Source of the DNA: Mansonella perstans
Lineage: Eukaryota > Nematoda > Chromadorea > Rhabditida > Onchocercidae
Assembly: GCA_037074765.1 (NCBI GenBank)
Contig: JBAMDO010000057.1
Span: forward strand, 62,001 to 126,000
DNA: 64,000 bases
Direction: 5' to 3'
Part shown: positions 36,501-48,550 of the stretch, piece by piece
Numbering within the stretch: position 1 is the first letter of the stretch
Layout: the number at the start of each line of letters is the position of its first letter
Program-made: the position numbers and the translations under genes
Notes under the pieces: generated by a model
The model's input: only the letters and a program-made list of their open reading frames with translations
What the model was told of the DNA's origin: nothing
The model's database searches: none

Positions 36501-38883
36501 TCTAAAGGATATTTCATTTCCTGCATCAACACATCAATACAGCAAATTACTGCGTTTACAATGTTAAATATTATCATCAGGTACTACATTAAAGTAATAT
36601 CTAACATTACGGAAACCTCGCTAATCATTGATAATGATTTGTAATCAACCATTACAATGATTCTTAAATTACTTTTCAATTTATAAAGAGAAAAAACTAT
36701 GTGCAGAAATTAAGAAATTAGAGGATCCAGAACTGAACTAAGATTTCAAGTTAAGATTTCTACAAAGGCAATTTTTTTCCATTTTCGGAATATATGAGCT
36801 GAGGAAACAAAAATTGGAAATTTCAAAAGTTTAACCCGGATTATGACTTCAGTTATATTGTTGGTATTCACTATTTACGAAACAGTGTCATTCAGGACCG
36901 TTGAAATATTATCAGCCGAAGGTGATACATAAATGCTCCATTATAAAATTTTTTTTACAATTTTAGATCCTGTAATTTTAAAAAAAATTTTTTATGTATG
37001 TAAAAATTTTATTTTTAGAATAAATAAATTCAACCGAAACCTAAGCAATATCAAAATAAAATTGTAATAAATCAGGACAAAACCGAATTAAATTAAGTTT
37101 GAAAGTAGACTAGGCCTGAAAATTTTTTATGACCAAAGAATCCTTCTGAACTGGTTCAACGATGAAAAATATATTCTTCTTCTGCTGACGATATTTCAGT
37201 AGCCGTGTGTGACTCATGTTGTTTACATCGAATGTTATAAATAGCCAGCTTTAATTAATGATCTTAACGACACCATATAAAAAACATAATTGTTATGAAG
37301 CAAAGTTAAAACTCATTAATTTAATAAAAAAGTGAAAAAATGAACAATTACACCTTACTGAAATACTTCCATCTGTTTTTCCTACATTCATTCTTGAAAG
37401 TCATATGCTGCCTATTGAATTAAGAAAAAATGGAGCGAAGAAGCGTTTTTTAGAAACTAAATAAAAAAATAAATTAAGATGAAATGAGATAATAATGACT
37501 TTAAATTATGGTCCTATCTGTGTGGTAAAATTTTCAGCTGAAGGCAACGAAACAGTTTAAACGGGTTCTGATTTCGGCAGAAATAATGAGTGTTTTTTTA
37601 ACTTTCACCAATTTTTGGTCGCAAATAAATTTCTTGTTCTATGAAAAATAAGCGAACAAAACTCTCTTTTTCTTTTCTTCAAATGATGCCCTATTTCAAA
37701 TTTTTCATAAAATGCTTTTTCCTAAAACGAAGAATCTTCAATTTTGGTTTCTTTTAAGTTCAAGCGATTGGAACAAACAAAAAACATTAAAGAATTTGAT
37801 TTTTTTAAATCTTCAAGTTTTCCAATTTTAAAAATGCAGACTGCATACTTTTCATGAAGGTCTATCAACCTGAGAATGATAAGGAAGATTCTGGAATGAA
37901 CTAAAGGTCCTAACGGGATTTTGTTCTTATTATACTGGTACTAGTAGATGTTTCGAGAATGTTTCATGTATATGAACATCAAGCATTTTCAAATTCGCAA
38001 AATTTGTCAAATGATTCACTTTCTACTGTTACGAGAATGAACCGAGAGTGAAAATTTTTGACAAATGGAAATAACAACTGAATAAATTATTGAATAAACT
38101 GAAGATAAAATTCCTTTCCAGCTTTTTTATAACATTCCAGGAAATTCTGCCATTGAAGTAATTCTTCAGTTCTTCCCCGTTTTGTAAAGGAATTCAACGA
38201 ATGTTGCTGTGGTCGGGGAAAAGAACACGGCATTGTGTTCGCCAGTTTTATCAACGCCTGAGTTTCCTAATTGCCACCGTTTTTTCTTTTTTTTTTAACA
38301 GTAAATAAACGAATGCTCACATGCATATCTTCTCCATAAAGAGTAACAAAAAAAAAGCGCTCACCAGTAATTTATTTAAATAGATATAAAAAAGTACCAG
38401 AACAGAAAAACAATTTTTGAATTTCTTTTTCAAAATAGTGATTGATGAAAAAATGGCGATGAGATGCGTTTATTATTCAATCAACTTCTGAAAGCAATAC
38501 ATTAATAATTGTCGAAAATAAAACTTACAGTCAATCTGAACAATAAAATAGCACAGTAAAGCTGAACTAGGAGGTACGAGAGAGCTTCTTGGCTGAGAAT
38601 TTCAGGAGGACTTCATACTTATTTATGCAGCTCTAACACAGGAACTTATGCAATCCTAACACAGGAATAAATAATTAATAAAGGTTTCGTCTTATAGAAG
38701 CTATCAGTACACAAGTGAAACTTATTAGTGTCAAAAACCGATATTTTAATCATCTAAATTTGTAATAATGAAAACTAATATGCAATATTAAAATACTTAA
38801 AATTAAAGACATAGAAAATCTTCCATAATGTAAAAGCAACATCACGAACTGCTTAATTAAAGTAATAAGTAACCCATCTTCAG
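33531..38883. other. Long intergenic region
   Basis: About 5.3 kb without a gene I can support. At 35,400-36,120 several frames on both strands look coding and have possible splice signals, for example a short plus-strand segment after the acceptor at about 35,680, but no combination gave a convincing protein. Confidence 0.45.
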
Positions 38884-39482
38884 TTAACTATCGTCGGCGT
38901 CTTCTGCGGCAAAGGCTTGTGGAGGCTGCCTTCGTTCATTAGAATATGGTATAATTATCGCTATGTAACCTTGGTTTTCAGGAGCAAAGCACATTAAATT
39001 GGGATTTTCCAGAAGCCGTTCATTGATTTCAATTAAAAGAGCCTTAATACCGGCACGTAGTACAAATTCGGTACCATCTTCACAATGAACAATACACAGC
39101 TTTGTATCCGGCAAAAGCGCTAGTCCTCCCTGCATGTAATTGCAAAATAGTTATTTCATATATTCAATAATTCCGGACTGATCTGATATGATATGATAAA
39201 TAGAATACGAATCGATTAGGTCGGCCAAATGTGTAGTATGATTACAACAGAAAGCAGTACCTTTTTTCCTTTTCCGCTAACTTTTTGCTTACTTCGATCA
39301 ACTCCTTTATTTTTCTTCATATGCCAATCAATTTTTTTGATTCGTTTCTGCGCCAATTCATGATTTTTATACAACGTTACGACTATTACACCACTTGGAT
39401 GTCGTAAATAGCACAAACCATTCCCGCCATTTTGCAAAATGTAACGCTTATAATTCCGATCCACCACGGACCGATAACTCAT
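38884..39482 (-). CDS. abitram: ABITRAM (Simiate/FAM206A) family protein
   Basis: Two exons on the minus strand (39482-39261 and 39129-38884), phase 0, encode 155 residues. Features shared with the family are an N-terminal VVDRNYKRY, the strand segment [10 protein letters not shown], and the central KVSGKGKK before the splice junction. They continue with [18 protein letters not shown], a segment on the pattern [12 protein letters not shown], and [16 protein letters not shown] proteins are small actin-binding nuclear-speckle proteins with a lipoyl/GcvH-like fold; vertebrate members are about 180 residues. The acidic end (AAEDADDS) is shorter than in vertebrates. The gene lies on the same strand as ANKRD13C, about 1.4 kb downstream of it. 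Confidence 0.88.
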
Positions 39483-40931
39483 TCGATCGTTCTTCGACTG
39501 GTTTTTCTTTGCCTGAAGAGTTTTACAATTTCTTGAATCTCGACTACCTTCAATCTCGAAGCAGTCATAGTTGGTAAAAAATTTTTTGCATAAAGATTTG
39601 CGTGATCATTAATTCCAACAAATAGTGGCCATGTTCACTTTTTAGCTTTCGTATATCCCGATATCTTATTATGCTTACGAATTGGGATAGCATAATTGGC
39701 CATCAAATCAGATGATCAAGCAAGATTACGTGATGGTTGAGACTCATAACTTCTCTCAAAAATAAAATGCAATATATTGGACGTACAATCACCTTGCAAA
39801 TCCGAGAAATGTCTCATTGGAATAACGAAACACACTTATAGTTATGTCATCAATACAATACTCCTATATTTAATTTCATCTAAAATAATTTTTCCAGTTT
39901 CCAAATTAAAAAAAAAAAAAACCTTATCAAATATTATTTGAGTGATACAAGAGTTGAACAAATTAGTAATCAGTGACTATCAAATAATCAATAACTATAG
40001 TAACATCCTCCTTAGTTCAGGGATGAAGACAAAATTAAAACAATAAAAGATCTACTGAAAAAAATAGTATTGCATTTTACCTTTAACATATTATAAATGG
40101 AAATCAACGCTCCTTGAATTCTTTATTTATTACTTCATTAAATAATTAAAATTGTGAATAGTAAATTTTATATGGCAGTGGATCAATCATATGAAACAAT
40201 GGAAACTTTCAACTGTTTATAAATATAGTGAATCAAATATTTTTGTTACGAATAAATATCATTTTTCATTAGTGAAATTTCTAAATCACTGCCAAAAAAT
40301 GATCAGTAAATGATGAAAACAATCCTAGATATATTAATTATGATACAGTTACTCACGCAAGGTTTCACCCTGTCTTTAAAACAATATAAGACAAAAAATA
40401 CAAATAATAAAAAACATATACAAATTTAAAAATGAAACATCACTTTGAATATACTAATTTAATTCCTTCACACTGCTTAAATTATACCAAGTTTAGTTAT
40501 TATAACAAATGAGCAAATGCAAAAAAGAATGAAGAAAATATATGCAAGCAGTGATTCCAAATAAAGGATATAGCTAAAAATAAATTAAGGTTACACTTTA
40601 CAGTTCGTTGGCTCCAACAATAATTCAGAAAAATGCTTAAAAAGAGATGTTGAATTGCTCGCAAAATAATTTCCTAGATTCGTTTTGAAAATATCAAATT
40701 AAAATCAATACTTCTAACAGCCAAATAAAAAAGCGGAAAGTTGCATGGAGCAGAGCTGAACACAAAAGCAGAAGTTTTTGAAAAGTAATGCACCGAATTT
40801 GAATCTTATATATACTTGATTATGGATATGTGGAATTTGACATCACTTTTGATTTATTTGAATTATGTGAAAATAAAAAAATGATCTAGAAATGCCTAAA
40901 ATAATAAGGCTTGCACTTTCAAATATCGCAG
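39483..40931. other. Spacer between ANKRD13C and ABITRAM
   Basis: AT-rich sequence with no exon support. It contains the 3' UTR of ANKRD13C and the 5' region of ABITRAM. Confidence 0.5.
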
Positions 40932-43900
40932 CTAAAGATCCGGAAAACGATTAGCATCCTCTCGATAAGAAGGTGGTACTTTAAACATTTTTGATGTCAT
41001 GTCATTTCGGAACATGAATTTCTGGAATGTGACCTTCGCCGATATTGTTGGTAGTATGGGAATTTCTGAAGGAAATAATGAAATGTAAACTATTTTTAAT
41101 AGTAACAATCTATGGAAAAAAATGGAAGTAATAAAATTACTTTTTTGAAATTTCAGAAGTACTTACCGATCCGAACTGGAAATCCAGGTGGTAGTCTCAC
41201 TTTACAAAAATACCGTAATTTATCGAAGTGTTTGAAAGGTGCGACGATTTCGAGAATATCCAATAAAACTTCAACTGAAAGAGGGAAATCTTCAGCCTGA
41301 AAACTTAAATGTTTTTAAAAGAAATGCTTAAAAAGAAGCTAAGTAACTAACAGTTGCTTGGCAAATTCATTATTCTAAAATGTAAAGATAAGTGCTGCAA
41401 CTATCGACCGATTTTTTTCTACAATTTTAAGAAGTGATTAAAATGTGTAAATTCAGCTAAAAAATTGATAACCATTTTTTACTTCATTTTTCTTAGTATC
41501 AGAAATGACAAAAGATTTCACAAAACATCTGAAATAAAGTGTCATATGGTCCTGATATTTATTAGCAGGAAAGACTTTTACCATTGCAACAAGGGCTTTG
41601 AATTTCTTTGTGGTCTGCTTAAGAACTTGAGCGCGTCCTAGAGCAGGAGTAAGACCAGCAGCAGCACCAATATATTCCTCCCAAGTAGTAGCCATTCTTC
41701 GTGGTGGGGGCAGACTTTTTCGACGTTGAACGTTCTGAAATTAGAAATACAAACTACATACCACAAAGAAAACTTTACAGTAATATGACTTGAACGTACC
41801 ATGAATTCATCTTCGGTCAATAGCGATCCCATCGCTAGACTTTTCATGAATGTTTTATTCTTCCTGATATCTTCTGCTGTCAAGTGTTCCCTTCTGGAAA
41901 ATGTAATTTGTTTGAAAAAAAAAACCATATGAGATGAAAACTCCTCAAAGATTTAACTTTCATATAGCCGAATAATTCAAAAAGTACGAATTAAATTTCT
42001 TTCTTTTTTGATAATCCCTCTGCTGATGAATTCAATCATCACAATGATAATGGAAGAAATCACGATTAAAATAATGAACTACACCTTTTTGATCAAGCAG
42101 TAACTCACATCTCTCAAGAAAATTTCAGATGAAATTTTCAGAACAAAAGCTAACCGTTTACGTGTAGTTAGTGACATGCCTTCCACAGTATAATAAACTG
42201 CATTATAATCACCCACTTGCTCCTATAAAAAAAAAAAAATCGACAGAATACTTCAAATACTTTAGTTTTATCAGGAAAATCAGAAAGGAATTGAAACTAT
42301 TTAAATAATTTTAATTTGAAAAAACGAAAAAAGAAAAAACGCTGACCAATTTTTCGTGCTTGAAAACCCAACCACTAACTGTTCTTTCAAACGTTATTGG
42401 TTTTGTAGAAAACTGAGCGCTTACAATATCAGAAGACATCAAAACATCAATTTCTTCATCCAATTCAACCTCTGATTCCTCGTGTCTCATACGTTGAAAT
42501 ATCTCAAGTACCATAATTTATTAAAAGCAGCAAGAAAAGAATGAAATGATACGCAAATAAGATGAGTTCTACTGAAAAAATTCTTTGACTTGAAAAAAAA
42601 ACCTTGGCTTTATGATCCAAAATCAGAAATTGATCCCTCGAACACGCCGAATCCGATGAAAAGATGAAGGATATATCGCCTCGTTCCCAAGTTCGATCAG
42701 TAAAATCAACCAGTGTTGTGTCCAACCTTAGGTTTGTCCCTTTTTTATATATTTTGCATACATCCGAGGGCAGTATCTTTGAGAGTAAAGGAACTGAAAT
42801 TTCGAAATATGAAAGAACAATTTTTTTCAATGACACAAATCTATTTGCTTTTCAAAATTTTTTCGCTTGTTAATTTTACAGTACCGCTTTCATCATGAAT
42901 CTCATTAATCTAAAGGATCATATATCCAATGTTCGTTATGTATGCTGATGAACCCACCAAAAAATAACGTAAAAAATATTTATAAAACCGTCAAAGCACA
43001 ACTTACGCCAGCTTTGAAAGTCCCATTTTAATTCCATATAGAAATCACTAAATTCAGATAGCATTTTAAGTAAATGAGGTTTTCGAGCTGCCATATTTTC
43101 CCGTGATTGTGCCTTCAATTTACGTAACATAGCCGTAACTGAAAATGAACAAAAATGGAAGAAATTTAATCTTCAACAACATAGTGCGTGAGCATTTCCA
43201 AATAAGATTATCGCCCTGTTATTCCGTTACACAAAATCTGGAGCATTTAGATTTTGCCTGCATTTTTTAAGTTATTTCTGAATTTATTCATCCAGTAATT
43301 CTCACACATCATCATTAAAACAGAACTTTTGAATAAAGAAATTATTGTAATAAAAAAACAAACCCAAGCACAGGAAATGTAGGAAATCTTAGCAGAAATG
43401 GAAACGAACCTCGCAGTTAATTGTTTATCAAAAAATATTACTGTGTGAAAAATAGATAATATGATGAAGTGAGAAAAACTTCCATGATGCTAATAATAGA
43501 AAATAAATTTACTTATTTGCCGATCGCCATAGCTTACTGCTTCCATTAAACTATTCCAGCCGTCCCTATTCTTCGATTTCACTGGAGCATTATGAGCAAG
43601 CAGAAGCGTTGTTGCCTCTAAAATGGATATCTGTACTTAGAAAGTTATGAGAAATTCATAAATCAAGTTTAGCATGAAATCTTTATATCCAAAGGAATGA
43701 AACATTTAACAAACCCTTGTGTCCGAGCATCGTGGAAATGTGTAAAGCAGTATTGCCTTGGCAATCTTGCAAACAAATATCTGCACCTAGAGAAGTGATA
43801 ATGCAGTAAAAATGCAAAAAAATCAAAGATTTTTAAAAATGTTAAGTACATTTAATTCCATAAAAGAATACATTTTTTCTAAAGCTTTTAAAACATCAAA

Positions 43901-44049
43901 CTTTGCAGGTCGCTATTAGCAGCTAATAGCACTTGAATACCGAAAATACAAAAACTAAAAATGTAACCATCATTAATGAGTCGCGCAATAGACTCTGTAT
44001 CGTTGAAAAATGCAGCACGATGTAAGGGATACTTTCCCAAATCTGTCAT
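40932..44049 (-). CDS. ankrd13c: ANKRD13C-type ankyrin repeat / GPCR-chaperone domain protein
   Basis: Eleven exons on the minus strand (44049-43968, 43786-43715, 43617-43513, 43138-43007, 42793-42603, 42502-42347, 42222-42155, 41893-41800, 41734-41582, 41296-41167, 41065-40932) total 1,317 nt and encode 438 residues. All phases agree. N-terminal ankyrin repeats run through residues 5-90 (YPLHRAAFFND, GNTALHISTMLG, LLLAHNAPVKSKN). The GPCR-chaperone domain follows, with landmarks DFYMELKWDFQSW, LLSKILPSDVCKIYK, LDTTLVDFTD, RKRREHLTAEDI, TTWEEYIGA and LPPGFPVRIEIPI. The end is NRFPDL. ANKRD13C is an ER-associated chaperone that controls biogenesis and exit of some GPCRs. No ubiquitin-interacting motifs are seen, which separates it from ANKRD13A/B/D. 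The exon 6 acceptor (CTTGAG) lacks a good pyrimidine tract. Confidence 0.94.
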
Positions 44050-44372
44050 TAGTCAAAATGGCGCTAAGTAGAATTTGCCAATAAATAAAATCGTTAGATT
44101 ATGAATAAAAAGAAGCCATCTTTCTTCGCCTATAAACATGCTTTTTGGTACTTCGGTTAACAACAAGGTGGTAAAACATGCATAGAATGATATATTAGCA
44201 TGCATTAAATTTTACTCTATAATTTAAATTATATTAGGAAAAAGGCCATACACATATATATTTCTATAATATCTATCATCAGTCAAAATAGCGCTAAGTA
44301 AAATTTGCTAGTATATCAAATCATTAAATTATGAATAAAGAGAACCCATCTTTATTTGCTTGTAATTTAACA
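44035..44372. repeat. Diverged direct duplication covering the ANKRD13C start
   Basis: About 44,040-44,135 and 44,273-44,365 are similar over roughly 90 bp. Both contain AGTCAAAATxGCGCTAAGTA and TTATGAATAAAxAGAA, offset by about 233 bp. The first copy includes the ANKRD13C start codon; the second holds an equivalent ATG in a diverged context. Confidence 0.75.
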
Positions 44373-44642
44373 CTGATAGAAAATGTGAACTGATTTGTAA
44401 TGAGTCAAAAAAATAATTCTTAAAATTATAAATTATTGTAAAAAAGACTACTTAAAAATAAATCATAAATTTTTCGTGAAATTAATGAAATGCTTTTTAT
44501 CACGCATTTTGCTGCGATTCACGTTACAGCATGCAAATATGTGATAGTACATTTAATAAATTACACTTACAATATGCATTACTGAAATATAAACATATAT
44601 AAATCCATTACTTAGCTTATTAGCTGTTATCTAATTTCCATT

Positions 44643-44778
44643 GCCAGGAATTCTCGCTGCTTATCATGCTTATCACTATCACATATAGTTATTATTGCTC
44701 CCTAACATTTTCTGGTTACAAAGCTTATCTGCCAGAAATTCTCACCGCTTATCACCCTTATCACTATCCCATATAAAT
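44643..44778. repeat. Short direct repeat, two copies about 88 bp apart
   Basis: The block CCAGGAATTCTCGCTGCTTATCATGC.. (about 44,643-44,690) recurs as CCAGAAATTCTCACCGCTTATCACCC.. (about 44,731-44,778). Each is followed by TTATCACTATC(A/C)CATATA. Confidence 0.75.
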
Positions 44779-44824
44779 TCACATCAAATACTTGGATGAT
44801 TACAGCTGCCTGCATGACTAACTG

Positions 44825-45304
44825 ATGGCAGACAATGATAAGTTGCATGTTGGTCGCATGCAACGAGAAATAAAATTATTTAATGTACGAAGCTAATAGG
44901 AGTTGTGGCAGGCGGGAAATGGTGAGGTTTCATTTGATAAAAGGTCACGCACGTTTTAACGCATTTTTTATCATTTTCCATTGCAACGATGAAGACAATG
45001 GCTATGATAATAATAAGTAGCAAAAAAAAAAGTTTTTCAATTTCGTAAAATTCAAGTCAAATTTTAGTAGGTTTCTAAAAATCATTCCACCTGAAATATC
45101 TAGTAAACTGGAAAGTTGAAAATTGAGTTGAATTATCTGACAAAAAAAAAAAAAAATCGATGTGTTAAAACAAGTCTGTAAAGGCAAAAAAAATGACATT
45201 CTTCAGAATTATTAATTGTTCAATGCAATTACACTTTCATGACTCATAATTGCATTTGCAAGCATTTTTTCACTTTCTTCATTATTCACTCAAATTTTCT
45301 TTTC

Positions 45305-45338
<34 letters not shown>

Positions 45339-45916
45339 TTGCGAATTCTTTTTCAGTGATTTTTTTTCGAGATATCCAAATATTACATTAAAGAAAAGAT
45401 GCATAATGTCATTTTTTTTTTTTTTTTTTTGTAATTTTTTAGTATAATTTTTTTTCGAAATATTCAAATACTACATTAAGGAAAAGATGCGCAATGTTAT
45501 AAATTAGTTTCGTACTGTTATTGCATAATTTTTAATAATATTATTGCAGTTCGAGTTCTATCTCATGATAGAATTTCACTTGTATTACATTCAGAGACTT
45601 AACACATTTAACAAATAATTTTTGATGCTAAAATATGAAGGGCGAATTTTAGAATTATATAGTTATTTTCTCTTATTATTTGCGGGAATCAAATTGATTA
45701 GCGCAGCTTTTGATCTATGCGATGTGTCACTTATTTTGCGAATGTATATGTATATTTGATGAATATCATCAATCAGTTTTAGAAGAAATCTGTTTGCAGT
45801 ATATTTCACTTTTGCTTCATTTCGGTCATAAATATTTACTTAATCAAAAGACTGTTCATGGAATCGATACTGGGACGAAACTTGCATATGAAATGGCAGA
45901 AAGTATCGTCCAATAA
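44825..45916 (+). CDS. Small two-exon gene, unrecognised; weak histone-fold resemblance
   Basis: Exons 44825-44884 and 45707-45916 (phase 0, donor GTACGA, acceptor GCGCAG) encode 89 residues. The N-terminus is MADNDKLHVGRMQREIKLFN. The second exon starts with a hydrophobic LLIYAMCHLF, continues through a helical region with VLEEICLQYISLLLHFG, and ends KLAYEMAESIVQ. The pattern of two short helices around a longer one loosely recalls TAF13/SPT3-type histone folds. That is an impression only; no alignment was run. The stop codon overlaps AATAAA (CCAATAAAG), which could be the polyadenylation signal. An E2F-like GGCGGGAAA lies in the intron at 44911-44919. If the splice is wrong, exon 2 alone is an open frame of about 70 codons. 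Confidence 0.45.
45310..45492. repeat. Poly-T tracts flanking a short direct repeat
   Basis: Two long T runs lie at about 45,308-45,330 and 45,412-45,430. Around them, CGAGATATCCAAATATTACATTAAAGAAAAGATGCATAATG at 45,369 recurs slightly changed at 45,455-45,495. The tract lies inside the inferred intron of the small plus-strand gene. Confidence 0.75.
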
Positions 45917-47364
45917 AGAAATGTAAAAATTGTGTTGGAATCTGAATGTATTTAAAGCAGTAAGACGCTACTTACATGTAGTCTGAGTAATGATATTTTA
46001 TGTAATCTGAATTGTGGACAATTTTACCACCACTTTTTTCCTGTAATATACAGTTTCAACCGGTTTATTGGAATCATTTTCCAGGCAGAAAAATAAACAA
46101 ATCTAGTCCTACTTAATGATTCGAAATTCGATGGAAAAAATTTTAATTAAAATGTTAAAAAATTATTGTGGATAGAGAGAGTTTGAGGTTCATACTGAAG
46201 GTGTTTCAAATTTTTTTCCAAGAGTTTTTTTATCAGTTCATGTCCGGAATTTATAATATATGACTGATAATGTATGTTTGATATGAAAGTAAATATTATG
46301 AGTGAGTTAGATTGCAGTTTGGGAATTTATTCGAACAATGGAATAACTAAGAAACAGACATAAATCAGAAAACAGTTTGATTATTCCCAGTTTATTACTA
46401 TTATTCCCAATAAAATTGAGGAAATTGAAAATTGAAAATTTTTTCTTTGGAATTGAAAATTTGCAAAACTTGCCATGCAAAAGTAGGATTGTTGAAAAAT
46501 TTTTTCTTTTATTCTTTTTCTCTTTATTTATTTAGTGGTTTGAAGCTTTTTTAGAGTAAAAAGCATGACTACTACGAAATAGTACTGAAAAAATAAAGCA
46601 GGAAAAGAGGCATTCGTTTAAAGCGGAAAATGAAACTTCAGCATTGGCATTATATGCCTACCACTGTACATAGAAATGAATGATTGGCAGCTAACAAAAG
46701 TATTAATGATGCAAGTTGAGCTGGACGAAAAGATTTCAATTAATTTTAATCTCAAATTATCGGCTGAAATCTGGGCAAGCATTGCGATAATATATCGGAT
46801 GTAGCAGGATGCAACTTCTTTTGTTCAAGAAGATGACAACGTTGCAATAATAATGTCGTTGTATACTATCACAAAAATGCTATTAAAAAATCTTTCAAAA
46901 AAGCGTCTGCTTTTTTTCTAAAAAACTATGACCGAGGTGATATTTAGCATCGATATCACAAATTATAGCAACCATTCATAAAATGAAAAAAAACATTTAT
47001 CTGTTAGCATTTTAAATAATTTCTGCTTAGATTTAAATTTTCTCTTACTTAAGAAAATAGTATCACCGAAAGAAGCATTCCATATTAGATCTATTACATA
47101 TTTATAGTTCAAAAAAACTGCGGAGTTCTTATTTAATACTTTCAGCTAATTAGTTGTGTAAGAATTAGTTCATTAATCAGACAGTGAAATTAAGGTCAAT
47201 TTTTATTCCATAATTACCGATGAAATGGAACGTTGCCAATCAGTGTTAGTCAATATTACCAAATAATATATAGGCTAAGTGAATGAAAAGTTCCATTTCA
47301 CATTTTAGTAGGAATATATCAAACATAGGAGCAAACTAATCGTTATCGTTATACTAGAGTACTA
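45917..47364. other. Intergenic, no gene seen
   Basis: AT-rich sequence without exon, RNA-gene or repeat signals that I could support. Confidence 0.5.
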
Positions 47365-47763
47365 TGTTGGAACAATCGAATACCGGAAAGTGATTTTTTT
47401 GCTCGTAATGCAAATGATTTAGTAACACTTTTATATGTGTAAATCATTCCTGTCATTTCTAATCTATGCCATGCTAACAAAGGCCTTTCTGCCATAATCT
47501 ATCAATCCTCCGTTTTCTACCATTTTAATCTAACAAAGGTTCATATTTTATTGCGCTATCAATCTTCCCATAACTACCATTCTTAGTTATTCATATCAAC
47601 GACTGGTTTTGTTCTCCTTATTATCCCATTTTTTATTACATTCATAATTTTACCATTAAATTTGCGTTATTCATGCGATATTTGTAATTATCATGTTGAA
47701 CGCTCGTGTTATCAAATTTTCTTTATTAATGCGTTATCTGTAATTATCACGTGGAATCTCGCG

Positions 47764-48120
47764 TTATCCAATTTCTCTAATAAATGGTTTAATTGACCAA
47801 ATCCGAAATTCGACTATGCCACGAGATGATTTTTTCCCGACTATTTGTTGCTGCGGTAGCAAAACTTTCTGAATGAATTCCAGCCATTTTTCATTGGTTG
47901 ATTCGATTCGATCATGCCAATCTATAGCTCGAGGAATTTGATTCCCTAATTGAGGGTTCTTCTCGCCTCGCATTATTTGGAGACTTCGTTGTTTAGTAAT
48001 CGTCCGTTGAGAGGCGTTAAGTCTAATCCTTTGGTTTCCTCGATGAGGTGTCCCAACTTCTGTATTGCCAGTTCTATGTTGACAATTAGGCTGTCAGATA
48101 TGGTCCCGGCTCGAAGCGCC
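47764..48120 (-). pseudogene. Truncated, frame-broken gag-like fragment of an LTR retroelement
   Basis: Minus-strand frames 48167-47973 and 47973-47764 are consecutive pieces of one gag-like N-terminal region, separated by a stop and frame change at about 47,973-47,977. The first piece starts within the LTR, so only its downstream part is element coding sequence. The second runs on into the inverted LTR. The fragment covers only the beginning of gag and is certainly non-functional. Confidence 0.65.
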
Positions 48121-48162
48121 AACAAATTATCGGGAAAAAACTGTCTCGTGGCATAGTCGAGT

Positions 48163-48184
48163 CTCAAAGTTGGGCAATTAAATC
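48163..48184 (-). other. SL1-like 22-mer inside the LTR
   Basis: On the minus strand this reads GATTTAATTGCCCAACTTTGAG, matching the nematode spliced leader SL1 (GGTTTAATTACCCAAGTTTGAG) at 19 of 22 positions. The equivalent site in the other LTR (47786-47807, plus) begins GGTTTAATTGACCAA and matches at 16 of 22. It sits in the LTR about 40 bp before the PBS-like site. Confidence 0.75.
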
Positions 48185-48550
48185 ATTTAATAGAGAAATT
48201 GGAGAATGCAAGATTTCACATGATAATTATAGATGACGCATTAATAAAGAAAATTTGATAACGCGAGAATTCAATATAACAATTACAAATATCGCATGAA
48301 TAACGCAAATTTAATGGTAAAATTATTAACATAATAAAAAGTGGGATAATAAGGAGAACAAAGCCAGTCATTGGTATGAATAGACTAAAAATGGTAGTTA
48401 TGGGAGGATTGATAGATTATGTCAGAAAGGCCTTTGTTAGCATGGCATAAATTAGAAATGACAGGAAATGATTTACACATGTAAAAATGTTACTAAATCA
48501 TTTGCATTACGAGCAAAAAAATCACTTTCCGATATTCGATTGTTCCAACA

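Larger units (their letters stand above)
47365..48550 (-). mobile_element. Two LTR copies in inverted orientation around a broken gag-like fragment
   Basis: The left arm (47365-47848, plus) and right arm (48550-48122, minus) are inverted copies of one LTR. Both begin TGTTGGAACAATCGAAT and end near TTTTCCCGA(C/T)(T/A)ATTTGT. On the minus strand the right LTR is followed directly by a primer-binding-site-like TGGCGCTTCGAGCCGGGA (48121-48104). The interior (47849-48121) then encodes a gag-like N-terminus containing IEETKGLDLTPLNG. An apparent frame break near 47,973 separates it from a second piece with DWHDRIESTNEKWLEF. No protease, reverse transcriptase or integrase is present, so the element cannot be autonomous. 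BEL/Pao-type origin is inferred from the PBS style and gag. No convincing target-site duplication flanks it. Confidence 0.75.
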
